In this document: positions 47,310-58,600 of the stretch, one piece after another | Layout: each line of letters begins with the position of its first letter | Position numbering within the stretch: position 1 is the first letter of the stretch | Assembly: GCA_021229015.1 (NCBI GenBank) | Contig: CM037785.1 | Span: 43,112,543 to 43,176,542, forward strand | Source: Solen grandis | Taxonomy: Eukaryota; Mollusca; Bivalvia; Adapedonta; Solenidae | Direction of reading: 5' to 3' | Length of the DNA stretch: 64,000 bases | The notes under the pieces: model-generated | Database searches by the model: none | What the model was told of the DNA's origin: nothing | What the model saw: the letters and a program-made list of their open reading frames with translations, nothing else | Made by a program: the position numbers and the translations under genes

Positions 47310-48350
47310 TTTTTTACCTCAACTGAGCACTTGTGCTCGGGTGAGCTTTTGTGATCGCCTTTTGTCCGTCGTGCGTCGTCCGTCGTCAACAATTGCTTGT
47401 GAACACTCTAGAGGCCACAATTTTGGCCCAATCTTCATGAAACTTGGTCAGGATGTTTGTCTACATGATATCTCAGATGAGTTCGAAATTGGGTCATGTG
47501 GGGTCAAAAACTAGGTCACTAGGTCAAATCTTAGAAAAACCTTGTGAACACCCTAGAGGCCACAAATTTGGCCCAATCTTCATGAAACTTAATCAGGATG
47601 TTTGTCTACATGATATCTAGGATGAGTTCAAAATTGGGTCATGTGGGGTCAAAAACTAGGTCACTAGGTCAAATCCTTGAAAAACCTTGTGAACACTCTA
47701 GAGGCCACAGTTTTAGCCCAATCTTCAGAAAATTTGGTCAGGATATTTGTCTACATGATATCTCGGATGAGTTCGATATTGGGTCATGTGGGGTTAAAAA
47801 CTAGGTCACCAGGTCAAATCTTAGAAAAACCTTGTGAACACTCTACAGGCCACAGTTATGGCCCAATCTTCATGAAACTTGGTCAGGATGTTTGTCTACA
47901 TGATATCTCGGATGAGTTCGAAATTGGGTCATGTGGGGTCAAAAACTAGGTCACCAGGTCAAATCTTAGAAAAACCTTGTGAACACTCTACAGGCCACAG
48001 TTATGGCCCAATCTTCATGAAAGTTGGTCAGGATGTTTGTCTACATGCTATCTCGGATGAGTTTGAAATTGGGTCATGTGGGGTCAAAAACTAGGTCACC
48101 AGGTCAAATCTTAGAAAAACCTTGTGAACTCTCTGGAGACCTAGATTTTTGTCCCAGTCTTCATTAAACTTAATATGAATGATGACTGCATGAATTCCCA
48201 GTTGAGTGCAAATTCAGGTAGGATCAATATGTAGGTCACTTAGTCTAATGTTAGAAAAACACTTTTAGATGCCAGATTTTTTGTCATTATGCCTAACACA
48301 GCCATCTTACTCAGGTGAGCGACACAGGGCCATCTTGGCCCTCTTGTTTA
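47310..48350 (+). repeat. Hairpin-headed array element (GCTCACC family), near-intact, about 5-6 units
   Basis: The head is ACCTCAACTGAGCAC..., then GTCCGTCGTGCGTCGTCCG, then regular units of about 146 bp that differ by a few bases only, then GGTGAGCGACACAGGGCC and the GGCC hairpin with CTCTTGTTT. The regular units give three overlapping open frames with the same peptide (...MISRMSSKLGHVG...), which are not genes. Confidence 0.85.
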
Positions 48351-48868
48351 ATTATATAATGCCATACAACTGAAAGGTGTGATAGCCCAACCCACTGGGA
48401 GGTGCCTATGATATCAGCTAAACTTTTCAAAATCAACGATGCATTTATTAATCATTTAGCATGTTCTATATTTATCTGGTCAGCAAATCCTTGTCAGTGT
48501 TTCCTGGCTAATATTTAACTGATCTGCAAAATCAGACACGATATACCTGCTATATATTAAACTGGTCAGCAGCCATTATGCATTTGAATTATTTAGCAAA
48601 TTCTTAAACTTAAAATGCCCTTTAAAGTCTTAAAAAGGTAATGCATTCATAATAACTACTCCAACCAGTAGAGAACAAAAAATGTGAAGACCCTCGTATT
48701 GCTTTAATGCAATAAATGTATCTGGTGATAATAACTTGATATAACAACAACACTGATAATATTTAAAGCTTTTCATAGATAAAAGTATAGGGAATGAAAA
48801 CTTAGAGCAACCATATGTTTATGGTTTGAGATAATATGCTTTATTTCTTGCAAGAGTCTGGTTATAAT

Positions 48869-49930
48869 TATCCCCCGCCGCCTTTTGGCAGGGGATATAG
48901 TAATAGTCTCCGTCTGTCCGTCCGACATTTTTGTTCAGAGCATAACTCGAAAAGTATTTGAGGTATTAACTTGATACTTCATAGGTGGATAGATCTCATT
49001 GAGGAGGAGTGCAGTGCACAAGAATGATAACTCTACCTTTCATAATTTTTGAGTTATTGCCCTTTGTTTTTTTTTAGACTTAATTTTTGTCCGGAGCATA
49101 ACTCGAAAAGTATTTGAGGTATCAACTTGATACTTTATAGGTGAATAGACCTCATTGAGGAGGAGTGCAGTGCACAAGAATGATAACTCTACCTTTCATA
49201 ATTTTTTAGTTATTGAGTTATTGCCCTTTGTTATTTTTAGATTAATTTTTGTCCGGAGCATAACTCAAAAAGTATTTGAGGTATCAACTTGATACTTCAT
49301 AGGTGAATAGATCTCATTGAGGAGGAGTGCAGTGCACAAGAATGATAACTCTACCTTGCATGATTTTTGAGTTATTGCCCTTTGTTATTTTTCAGATTTA
49401 ATTTTTGTCCAGAGCATAACTCAAAAAGTATTTGAGGTATGAACTTGATACTTCATAGGTGAATAGATCTCATTGAGGAGGAGTGCAGTACACAAGAATG
49501 ATAACTCTAGCTTTCATAATTTTTGAGTTATTGCCCTTTCTTTTTTTTTTAGACTTAATTTTTGTCCAGAGCATAAGTTTAAAAGAATTTTATGTATCAT
49601 CTTGAAACTTCATAGATAGATAGATCTTATTGGGGAGGAGTGCAGTGTGCAAGAATGATAACTCTACCTTTCATAATGTTTTGGTTATTGCATTTTTGTT
49701 ATTTTTCAGGCTTAATTTTTATCACAGTGACCTTGACATTTTACCTGTAGACCTCAAAATAGAGGAATTCGTAGGTCTTCACTTGGGTTTCATATCTATA
49801 ATTACTTTAAACATCAGTCTTCATTACCAGAAATTTTCTTTTAAAAATGAAATATTCTACTCTCCAACACATCTTCTAAAGAGCAAGCTTTCGGCGGGGG
49901 ATGGCCATGTCAACATGGCTCTTGTCGGCA
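48869..49930 (+). repeat. Hairpin-headed array (CCCCCGCC family), about five 160-bp units
   Basis: The head CCCCCGCCGCCTTTTGGCAG with GGGGATATAG is at 48870-48900, then CTGTCCGTCCG, then five units (GAGCATAACTCGAAAAGTAT...GAGGAGTGCAGTGCACAAG). The end TTCGGCGGGGGATGGCCATG is at 49888-49907. Unit order is regular, with small deletions. Confidence 0.8.
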
Positions 49931-50988
49931 ATATCACTGATTCCATTGGTTGAATTGAGAAGCCGACTGCTGTTTGTGGTCTGAGGTGAGGAAAGGGCCC
50001 TTATGTTTGGCAAAACCGACCTCTCATTTCATTTTTCTAAAATAAATCATATTAAAGTAATAAAAACAACATTAATTAAGGTCTGCATGCATAAAATCAG
50101 GAGTGAAGATTTTATTACAATTTTATGATACTTTTTTGGAAATAGTTACAGCTAGTGGCAAAAAAGGCCTTGAATTTCTGGGGTTTTTATATATATATAA
50201 AAATAAAACCTTATGTAGCGTAGTTTATATATAGAAGATAACTTTAGTCAGATTGGTATCAATAACCTCAAAGCAATCTATTGTGGTGGGTACAATACAC
50301 AAGTCACGAAATATAATAATTCATTTTTTGCAAAGACAAAGTAAATGCAGTATAGACCCCCTATAATGGCACGTGTCCGATGATAAGTCAATTACAAGGT
50401 TCTATCAAGGATGAAACCACAGGCGGACACCACGACAGGTACCGTTCATTATAATGCATAAGATGAAAATTAAGTACATGTATTAAGATTGCCTTGCGAT
50501 TCCATTGATTGTTATAAGAATTTATTTGATGGTTTTAGGTGGATTGAAATTCGTATTTTCACTGTTTCAAACAGTGAATATTACCATTTTTATAGTTTTG
50601 TTATGGGAACAAGATTTCAATATTGATTTCTAAGAAATAAAATTTCTTCAGGAAATACCTGAAAAAATGTTGATTACATGCTTTCTCCATTTATTTGACT
50701 CTTTTTAGACCGAATAACGATTCATGCAACTTCAGAAATTTGGGGCTCCCCACAGGGTAAACTTTATGATGAACTAGTAAAAATGTGTAAAGCATCGCAA
50801 AAAAGGCATTAAATAAAAATAGAATTTGTTACTTACAGTGGAATATCATTTTAAATCCTCACTCGATCAATTAAAAACGGTATTCCACTGAAATCAATTC
50901 TTATTATCTTCTATTTATAACATGCTAAAGGTTGAAGCAGAAAGACAAAATACATAAATCGAGAAAGGTCGATATACTCATACACCGA

Positions 50989-51291
50989 ACGGTGGCCGAG
51001 TGGTTAGAGCGTCCGCCTCGGGATCGGGAGGTCGTGGGTTCGATCCCCGGCCATGACATACAAAAGTCGTAAAAAATGGTACGGTTATAGCTCCCTTGCT
51101 TGGCGCTCAGCATATAAGGGTAGTTACAGGACTGGTTGGCCCGGTGTCAGGATAATGTAACTGGGTGTGGTATCATGCCACATGTCTACGGCATGATACT
51201 GCAGTGTGGCAGCACTATATCTGTCTCAAGTAGACATCGTCTCCAAATGACTGAAATACTGTCGGTGGGACGTTAAACCCAACAAACAAAC
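50989..51291 (+). mobile_element. tRNA-derived SINE (S1) with perfect 15-bp target duplication
   Basis: The tRNA-like head has box A (TGGCCGAGTGG, 50993) and box B (GGTTCGATCCC, 51037). It is followed by a body (CTCCCTTGCTTGGCGCTCAG) and a tail TTAAACCCAACAAACAAAC. ATACTCATACACCGA flanks both sides (50974-50988, 51292-51306) without a mismatch, so the insertion is young. Confidence 0.92.
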
Positions 51292-51508
51292 ATACTCATA
51301 CACCGAGAAAAAATCTGTATTATTGCAGATGGCCAACTGTAAATAAATTTATTATTGCAGATGGCCAACTGTAAATAAATTTAATTCATTAATGTCTTCA
51401 GATTCACCAAATGTGAAGGACACTGCCAAATTGATTCACTACACTCAGAGACCACGGAGGCACACACACCTCTGCAGAGACTTAATATAAAGTCTCTGAA
51501 ACAATCTG

Positions 51509-51745
51509 GGCCTCCGTGGCCGAGAGGGTAAAGTCACTGACTTTAACACTCACTCAGCCCGTCACCGCGTGGGTTCGAATCCCGGCAGGGTCATTCGGAT
51601 TTTCATGTGAGGAAGCCTTCGAGCTGGCTTGCGGTAGGTCGGTGGTTCTACCCAAATGCCTCCGTGCATTCGGGGTTTTCCTCCACCTGTAATTAGCTGG
51701 ACGTCGCAATATGACTGAGATACTGTCGAAGCGACGGTCAACTCA
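51509..51745 (+). mobile_element. tRNA-derived SINE (S2)
   Basis: The head CCTCCGTGGCCGAGAGGG has box A, and GGGTTCGAATCCC (51571) is box B. The core CATGTGAGGAAGCCTTCGAG, then GCGGTAGGTCGGTGGTTCTA, and the end ACGGTCAACTCAAAT follow. The same core occurs in 28195-28353. Confidence 0.88.
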
Positions 51746-52198
51746 AATAGTCAAGTCTGCTACAATCTTCAAAACGACAAATTGTGCAATATATACCACC
51801 CCTAAACGCATACAAGTATCACTAACCCTGGAACGCCTAACACCAGACAAGCGGACACCAAAGTAAAAACTATCCCTATGTCTTATATACCTGTGTGAAA
51901 TGAAAATATGTTCAAGCAGAACTTATATATATAACGATATAATAGGAGATAATATTTAGCAAGGTATACGTTAAAACATGTTTTTTATTGAATTTATTCA
52001 TAACAACGATTCCTATAAATTAATAATTGACGTCGCTATATTCCTGTTGGTACAGGATTGCATAATATTGGTTAATGCTGCGTAATGGAGATCTATACTC
52101 CGAAAGAAAGTCGAGGTAGCCGTCGTCATCCGGAGATTACCGAGTTACCCTGATATTTTTAGAAGTTACCACTATTCTATTTTTAGACATTACAACCC

Positions 52199-52258
52199 TA
52201 TAAATATTGGCGTTGACGTCCAACAGGCGCAGTTGTTCGTCGAAGCTACGTTTTCGAG
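52199..52258 (+). promoter_or_regulatory. cpras1: Possible core promoter and non-coding first exon of the right-hand cpRAS1 half
   Basis: A TATA box (TATAAATA, 52199-52206) lies about 30 bases before a likely start around 52230, and a consensus donor (GAG then gtaaga) follows at 52259. A TGACGTC element, the palindromic core of a CRE site, lies between them near 52214. The next usable acceptor in the gene is at 55500, followed by eight bases and the ATG, so a short untranslated exon spliced to 55501 would fit. This rests on pattern only; no other coding signal supports the exon. Confidence 0.35.
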
Positions 52259-52924
52259 GTAAGAAAACCTCTGCTAATGGTTACCATTTGCGATAATTAA
52301 CCACATAACTGTTTACATTAGATTAATAAAAAAGTTGTTAACCGTAATTTAAAAAAAAATGCTTTTTAGCTCATCGGTCTATGTCTGTCCATCGGCGTCC
52401 GTCCAGAATTGTTTCAAACGACATCTCTGAAACCACATACAAATTATGGCATCTTTTTAACTAAGAAAAAAAAATGATTAAAACTTTGGCATGCAAACTA
52501 CTATCCAGTTTATATCTCAACACAGGGATTTACACTACTTTTGATTTTCAGGGGTCCACTGGACTCAGGATCCTTAAAAACAGGGGCCCATCATGAATTT
52601 CAGGGGGTCCAAGCTATTTAACCTCACCAAAATATACTACTCAAAATTTGCTAAGGATCACTAGCTATTTTCCAGAAGAGTTATAAGTCTTGCGACTTTG
52701 AGGGCATGGAATGTTAAAGTAAATTTTAAAACTTTTTTTTTTCTGCGCAGATGTGTTGTTACTATACCAAAGCCATTATCTTTAACTAAAAGTATGTATT
52801 CCAGATCCTTAAAATTGAGAAATTTATTAAATTTAATAAGTGCAAATTTTGAGAATTCACATTAAAATTTGACTAGGTGGATAACAGACATTCTTGTTTT
52901 CTTACAGTATCATTTCAAGCATCC

Positions 52925-53413
52925 TTAACAAGTATTCCTTGTAGAAAACAAAAATATCTGGATATTCAAAATTCTGTTATACACCGTCTGCAACTGAATC
53001 ACATAATCATTGAGTTCACTAACAGTTTTTTCAACGCTTTGATCGTGATCAGCTTTAATAGCGGTTGCGAAATTTGAACGCATATTTAAGACTTGTAAGC
53101 TGTTCATGTAGACATCAGTGTCTTGATGACGAATTAATAAGGAGTTTTGAAAGTTTATGCAACCCTCTGTAAAGGGATTTGATGAGCTTTTCGCTGAAAT
53201 GCAGGTATTACAATACGTACATGCCTTCGTCACGGAACTGTAGCCATTTAATTTTTCAAGCCATATACTGAAATTTCTGCTCACGTTTTGATTTTGAGGA
53301 AGATTGTAACTGTAATCAGGGTGACCAGTTGACAATAAATTTTCATGTTTCTGGTCATCGCGATCTTTTATTTTGCCCCATAAACTTCTTAAGTCAGTTT
53401 GTGTTTGCCATGC
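52925..53413 (-). pseudogene. Zinc-finger fragment of hAT-transposase/C17orf113-like type
   Basis: An open - strand frame of about 160 codons, without a convincing start, has FSIWLEKLNGY, CTYCNTC, NPFTEGCINFQNSLLIRH and a helical tail. The W...C-x2-C...F-x-x-G-C-x-x-F-x...L-x-x-H pattern resembles the N-terminal zinc finger found in hAT-derived proteins such as C17orf113-like ones. The usual last histidine seems replaced (RHQDTDVY). No transposase core follows; the frame ends at 52925 and an upstream TAA (53414-53416) closes it. It is probably a relic, or one exon of an unseen gene, inside the putative cpRAS1 5' intron. Confidence 0.45.
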
Positions 53414-54242
53414 TTAACTTTGATAAGACATGTGAGCGGAAGCGTTCAATGATTGGACGCTAATTTTAAAAGGCACAGTGATTGGCTTGTAAATTTAACT
53501 AGTTAAATATAGCGTTGGAAATTCCAAGAGATTTACGAAGACATTTGATAATGAATTGGCACAGATATTCTGGACAATTCGTGCGTACACATGGACGCAG
53601 ACTTTATTTTTCGGTGCGTACAGTCTGTGATTCATGCGTATATGGACGCAGGATCCTGCGTCCGGTAAATCCCTGTCAACAACCATTTATGGTACAAGCA
53701 TGAATACTGTATGTCAACCAAGGTAGATAACTCCAGACTGATTTTAATACAAATTATGGCCCCTTTATAACTAGAAATTTTGGTGGAAAGTTTGCATGCA
53801 AGTTCGAGTTAACATTCACACTGTTGATACAAACGTTTATGAGTGTGTTCAGGAGCATCAGAAATCCAAGGTGGATATAATTCTTGACTGAATTTAATGG
53901 AAGTTAATTATGACCCTTTTCAAACTTAGATATATTTCGGTTAAACCTTTGAATGCATTATAAAGTGCTATTATGCTCATAACTCAGTAAATTAAGGCAT
54001 GGGATTGATTTTAGACTTCATAAACATATTCAAGAGTATCAGACTATCATAGATTTTTTTGCAATTTATGGCTCATTTTTAACTTAGAAATTATGGTTAT
54101 CTAAAGTTTTATACTGTATATAATTATTTATCAGTATCAAGATACAGGATTGATTTGAACCTAAACACCATTAACATGTTCAGTGAATATACTATCAAGC
54201 AGATCACATTTGACTGGATTTAATGGAAATTATGGCCACAAA

Positions 54243-55373
54243 TTTTAGCTCACCAGAGCAACACTCAAGGTGAGCTTTTGTGATACTTTGAGTGTCTGGT
54301 GTCCGTTGTACATACATTTTTAGTGTTTACACTCTAACTAGTATCTTCATTTCTTAAATAATCATCTTCAAACTTGATGACAATGATTATGACTATAATA
54401 TCTCTCGAGTTCGATTTAATGGCTGAGTTGGCCATTTATGTCAGGAGTTACCCAGACAACATTCTCTATCGATTGCAACATTGGCTCGACATCTTTTGAA
54501 ATATTGGCTGCAAAGGGGGCCACTGTCGGGCCGAGGTCGGATTTATATATCGGACTGACATCATGAAGATGTCGGCCTGACGTCGACTTTATATCGACCA
54601 AATATCATTTCCTATATCGGTTGCAAACAGGGCCGCTTATAATCTACCCGATATCATGTTGATGTTGGCCAGACGTTTACTGTGTATTGGCCGAATATCA
54701 TTTCAAATATTGGTTGTAAAGAGGGCTGATATCAGGCCAACATTGGGTTTATATATTGGCCAGATATCATTCTGACGTTGTTGACTGTGTATCGGCTGAA
54801 TGTTGTTTCAAATTCACTTAAAATGCATCATTTTCTTGGCAGAGTTTCGAAAAGGCGATCAATATGTTACAAATAAATTTAACAAATCAATACTTATTAC
54901 AAAGGCTCTTATTAGGAGTGGATTACAACTCTATCATGCTAAAATCAGGTATCCATTTCACAAAATGTTTTTAATCTAAATGATAATTCACAAAATTATG
55001 TTACATTAATTGGGCGCAATAATTTAATGGTTTCCATAATCATAAAGGAGTCAAAAAGTAGGTCTCTTAATTGGTCAAATCTTAATTAGTAAAATCTTGT
55101 TTACACCACAGAAAGTCGCATTTCTAGTCGAATCTTTGTCAAATTGTTAGAAATGTTTGTGTTGATGATATCACGGTCATGTTCAGTCTTGGGTAAGGCA
55201 TGGTAAAAAAAAAATAGGTCACTAGATCAAATCTTAGTGTAATCCTAGCCACATTATTAGCCAGATCTTTCTCAGAATGTTTGTCTTGATGATATCTCGG
55301 TCAAGTTAGATCATGGGTAAGGCATGGTCAGTATTCAGGTGAGTGATTAAGGGCCATCTTGGCCCTCTTGTTT
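54243..55373 (+). repeat. Hairpin-headed array element (GCTCACC family) in cpRAS1 5' intron
   Basis: The head TTTTAGCTCACCAGAGC...GGTGAGCTTTTGTGA is at 54243-54281 and the tail GGTGAGTGATTAAGGGCC... at 55337-55373. A different tandem array (54460-54815) lies inside it. It ends 128 bases before the cpRAS1 start exon. Confidence 0.8.
54460..54815 (+). repeat. Three-unit tandem array, about 110-120 bp per unit
   Basis: Units share TATATCGG...CGACATCATG/ATGTCGGCC and CAAATATCATTTC followed by GGTTGCAAA-GGG. Copies start near 54465, 54595 and 54705 and have diverged. The GATAT/ATATC motifs make each unit partly palindromic. The array differs from the surrounding GCTCACC-family units, so it is a separate insertion or local expansion. 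Confidence 0.65.
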
Positions 55374-55500
55374 ATATATTATTTTTATCAATATAATGTT
55401 ATAGGTAGATGCTGTCTCACTTTTTTATATATTTCAACATGACAGCTATCATAAACTAATTCAGATTTATCTATATTTTTTTCTTTCTTTTTTTTTACAG

Positions 55501-55619
55501 TTAAAGCCATGTATTTAGGTAGCAAGTATGCCTACTTTAGTGCGGGGGAAGATGAAGAGGAGGTTGTAGTTGGAAACGTTCGTAGTGAATCTGAGGGATA
55601 TGTCAATGATGATAGGGAG
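55501..55619 (+). CDS. cpras1: cpRAS1 start exon, acidic N-terminal leader
   Basis: A long pyrimidine tract ends in acag at 55500. Eight untranslated bases and then ATG (AAAGCCATGT context) open a 37-codon frame beginning MYLGSKYAYFSAGEDEEEVV, which ends DDRE at a gtgagt donor in phase 0. The leader is acidic with no recognised fold. Position and phase make it the natural start: the next exon begins SCLLDILDTAGQ, so the reading ...RE-SCLLDILD mirrors the ET-CLLDILD of ordinary Ras. Confidence 0.82.
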
Positions 55620-58600
55620 GTGAGTATATGGTACTGTTCACCCTTTACCTCATGAATATTCATGTTCAGATTTATGACTTCTTTTTCTTCCTTAATGTAC
55701 AGTACCCTCTCTGGGGCATTGTCGTACATTAACTTGATGTGTGTAGAAACTGAGCTACAATATTTTTTTAGCAAACAGAGGAGACCCTGTTCTGATCTGG
55801 GTCTGCTCTGTTTGCCAATGCATCAAAATGAGTCTATATGAAGTGAAGGGTTAAAATACAGTGTAATGCATACATCATTGCTCTCCTTAGTCTTTGAAAC
55901 CCAAGAGTCATTGACTCTTGGGGTCAGATTTTCAAGCGTTCAAAACAAATTTTAAGAGTCAAATGAAATTTGCAATATTTCGCTTGGATCGTAGTAGTTA
56001 ACAAATTTTACATGTAGTGATATACATATTTAGATTAACAAAGTTTGTATGTGGTGTATGATACTTGTTTATTGTATGTACATATTTGCAAGAAGTGATC
56101 TGATTAAAAGAAATCAAAAACAAAATGAAAATTAAATTTGTTTCTACAATTTTGCATACAAAACACTAGAATAAATATCCGGACAACTGCGTATGCTGAT
56201 GGTTTGTCCTCTAGGAAGGTAGCTCCCTTTCTCCTGCTGAATGGTGATAGAGTTCATTCTGGGCCATCTATGACAGGTTATTCATCACAATGAAACACAA
56301 CCTCCTGAAAATAGTCAACAAAAAATAACAAATGAAAATAATTATCTTCTGTTCCATTCCTAAGAAACTGCATTTTCATCATGGAACAGTCATCATAATG
56401 TACTGTTGTCAATTTTAAATGTGAACAGGATAATTTAATTTGTACATTCTAGATTAGCTGTTTTATTTTAAAAAAAAAAATACTTAATACGGAAAGAAAA
56501 TGACAGCTGCAATATTTAATCCCCTGCCACGGAGCAGGAGGGGATTATAGGAATGGCCTTCGTCTGTCTGTCTGTCCGTCCGTCCTCCATCCGTCTGTCT
56601 GTCTGTCCGTAACAATTTCGTGTCCGCTCCATATCTCCTTTACCCCTTGAAGGATTTTCATGAAAGTTGCCTCAAATGTAAACCAAATTGAGACGATGTG
56701 CAGAACACAGGTGGCAGCCATGTTGGCTCAAGGTCAAGGTCACATTTGTAGGTCAAGTGTTCTAACCTTGAATTTCCATTATATTTTTGTTTCTGTGTCA
56801 TATTTTCTGAACAACGGAAAGGTCTCATAAGTCAGCTACATTGAATTGTTGGCAAAAGAAGCGCAATTTCCATTAGAGAAAAACATAATTATCTCAATTG
56901 GATCTCAGTATTGTCTTATAAGTAAGTATACACCTTATTGATTTGTGCATTTTGTATAGTAACCAAAAGCTTCTATTCATATGGCACCATTCCACTACTT
57001 TTCACAGTCCATTTTTTTACCTGAATTATGCTACCACAGTGATATCCTTATTGGTAAAGATTAATTAAAATATTATTACACTTTGTCAAACTAAATACTA
57101 TCTTGTCTTGCATTGCCTTATCCTAATGCATAAAATGTAGTTTAAACCCCACTGTATCAGTAGTACTAACAAGGTTAAAGTCTTTAATAAGGAGGCGGTG
57201 GGGGATATAGCTGTCCTTTGGACTGCCTTGTCTTTTTGAGATTAGAGCTACCTTTTTTTATTTAAAGTTGAAAACAACTAAAAGATGACATTTGTTAATT
57301 AAAAAAATGGATCTGACCACTATCATAACATTCATTATTACATAGATGAATTATCCAGGCATATTAATTAAAACATAATTGCCCAAATCAGCTATGGAAA
57401 AAAGTGGGTTACTAAAATTAATTTTTTAACCTTGTTTTATTCTGTATGGGTTGATCTACTTTCGGTTTTGGTCCCACATTATTAAGTTGACAGACTAATC
57501 ATACCTATTTATTACAATCATCACCTCTTCTATCTTAACCAGCATGGTTAAATTACTGTCATTAAACTATTTGTTGTCATCAAGCAATAAAAATTTCAGC
57601 TGATTCCGGTCAGCGTATAACCTGAGTAACAGCCATAAGAAGTAAAACATTTAACCGTGGTTTTGCCTGTAATGTTTTTACACATCGTAAAAAAGGGATC
57701 AAGCAATCTCGTGCAGTACCTGTACAGTACATTACTGTAGTTGACCATTGAGGGTACACAAAGATGGCCAACACAATAAGTGAATTTTTAATTACGTTGG
57801 TTACACAATCGGTGATAACATTCAGTCGTGTATACAAAGATTGCCGAAGAAACACGATAATTTGTTAGGCTAATTAGAGTAAATGACAGCAATAGCATAT
57901 CAATGGGGGGTCAGTTTCACTCATTGATCACGTAATCTGCTAGAGGCGGTACTTTTATGACCAACTGATCTGGTGGTATTGACGCACCAGCTGTAATTGC
58001 CCCGGGTCAAAATGATGCTTGGTACAATTTTACCTTGGGTAGAAAAAGCGTCATTGGGAAATTTCCCAGGTCAAAACCCAGGAGCTCGGGTCAAAGGAAA
58101 GCCCTGATACGGTACATTAAATGCATATCAGTCCTATACCCAGACCCACAGTCACCCATCCAAGGACTGAGCTTAAGTTAATTAGCAAGTTAGTAATAGC
58201 AAGTAGCCACATTGCCCAAAAGCTATCTTTACTGCAAGGCAGTATGCAGGATACTGCAGTGGGCTATATCACTATGTACAGTCCTGCATTGTGGCTAGGG
58301 GTTAGGGTTTTCAAACCGGGCCATGACCTGCCAAAGCTATTTTAAGTGTTGCTTGTATATCTTCCTTGTGCTTGGTACTTAGCAAATATGTAAGGGTAAT
58401 TGTAGGGGAAGATAATTCAGTATACATGTATCTCCAATTCCATGGGATCAAAATTTTCTTCGAGATGTCAGAAGTTAGACCTATTCAAAAGGCTGCATTC
58501 TGAGCCCATGAACCAGCAAACGTTTTGTTTTGTGGTCCTGAATAAGTTGTTGACATCTTAAATCATCATGACATGTCTTTTGGAATATTGAATACATAAG

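Larger units (their letters stand above)
51746..54242 (+). other. Mostly unique intergenic and 5'-intron sequence before cpRAS1
   Basis: It contains the candidate promoter (52199-52258), a partial array head (TTTTTAGCTCATCGGTC..., 52364), the - strand zinc-finger fragment, and decayed GCTCGACTATTCG-family units (53700-54240). No other coding signal is seen. Confidence 0.5.

Noticed and set aside
47598..48094. Three overlapping open frames with nearly the same peptide
   Set aside because: They are translations of the 146-bp units of a tandem array, not genes.
50989..51062. Functional tRNA gene
   Set aside because: Boxes A and B are present, but the SINE body, AAC-rich tail and 15-bp target duplication show a retroposed SINE; the tRNA-like part is only its head.
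57610..57855. 81-residue - strand frame
   Set aside because: No domain, no splice context and no similarity recognised; length is within chance expectation.
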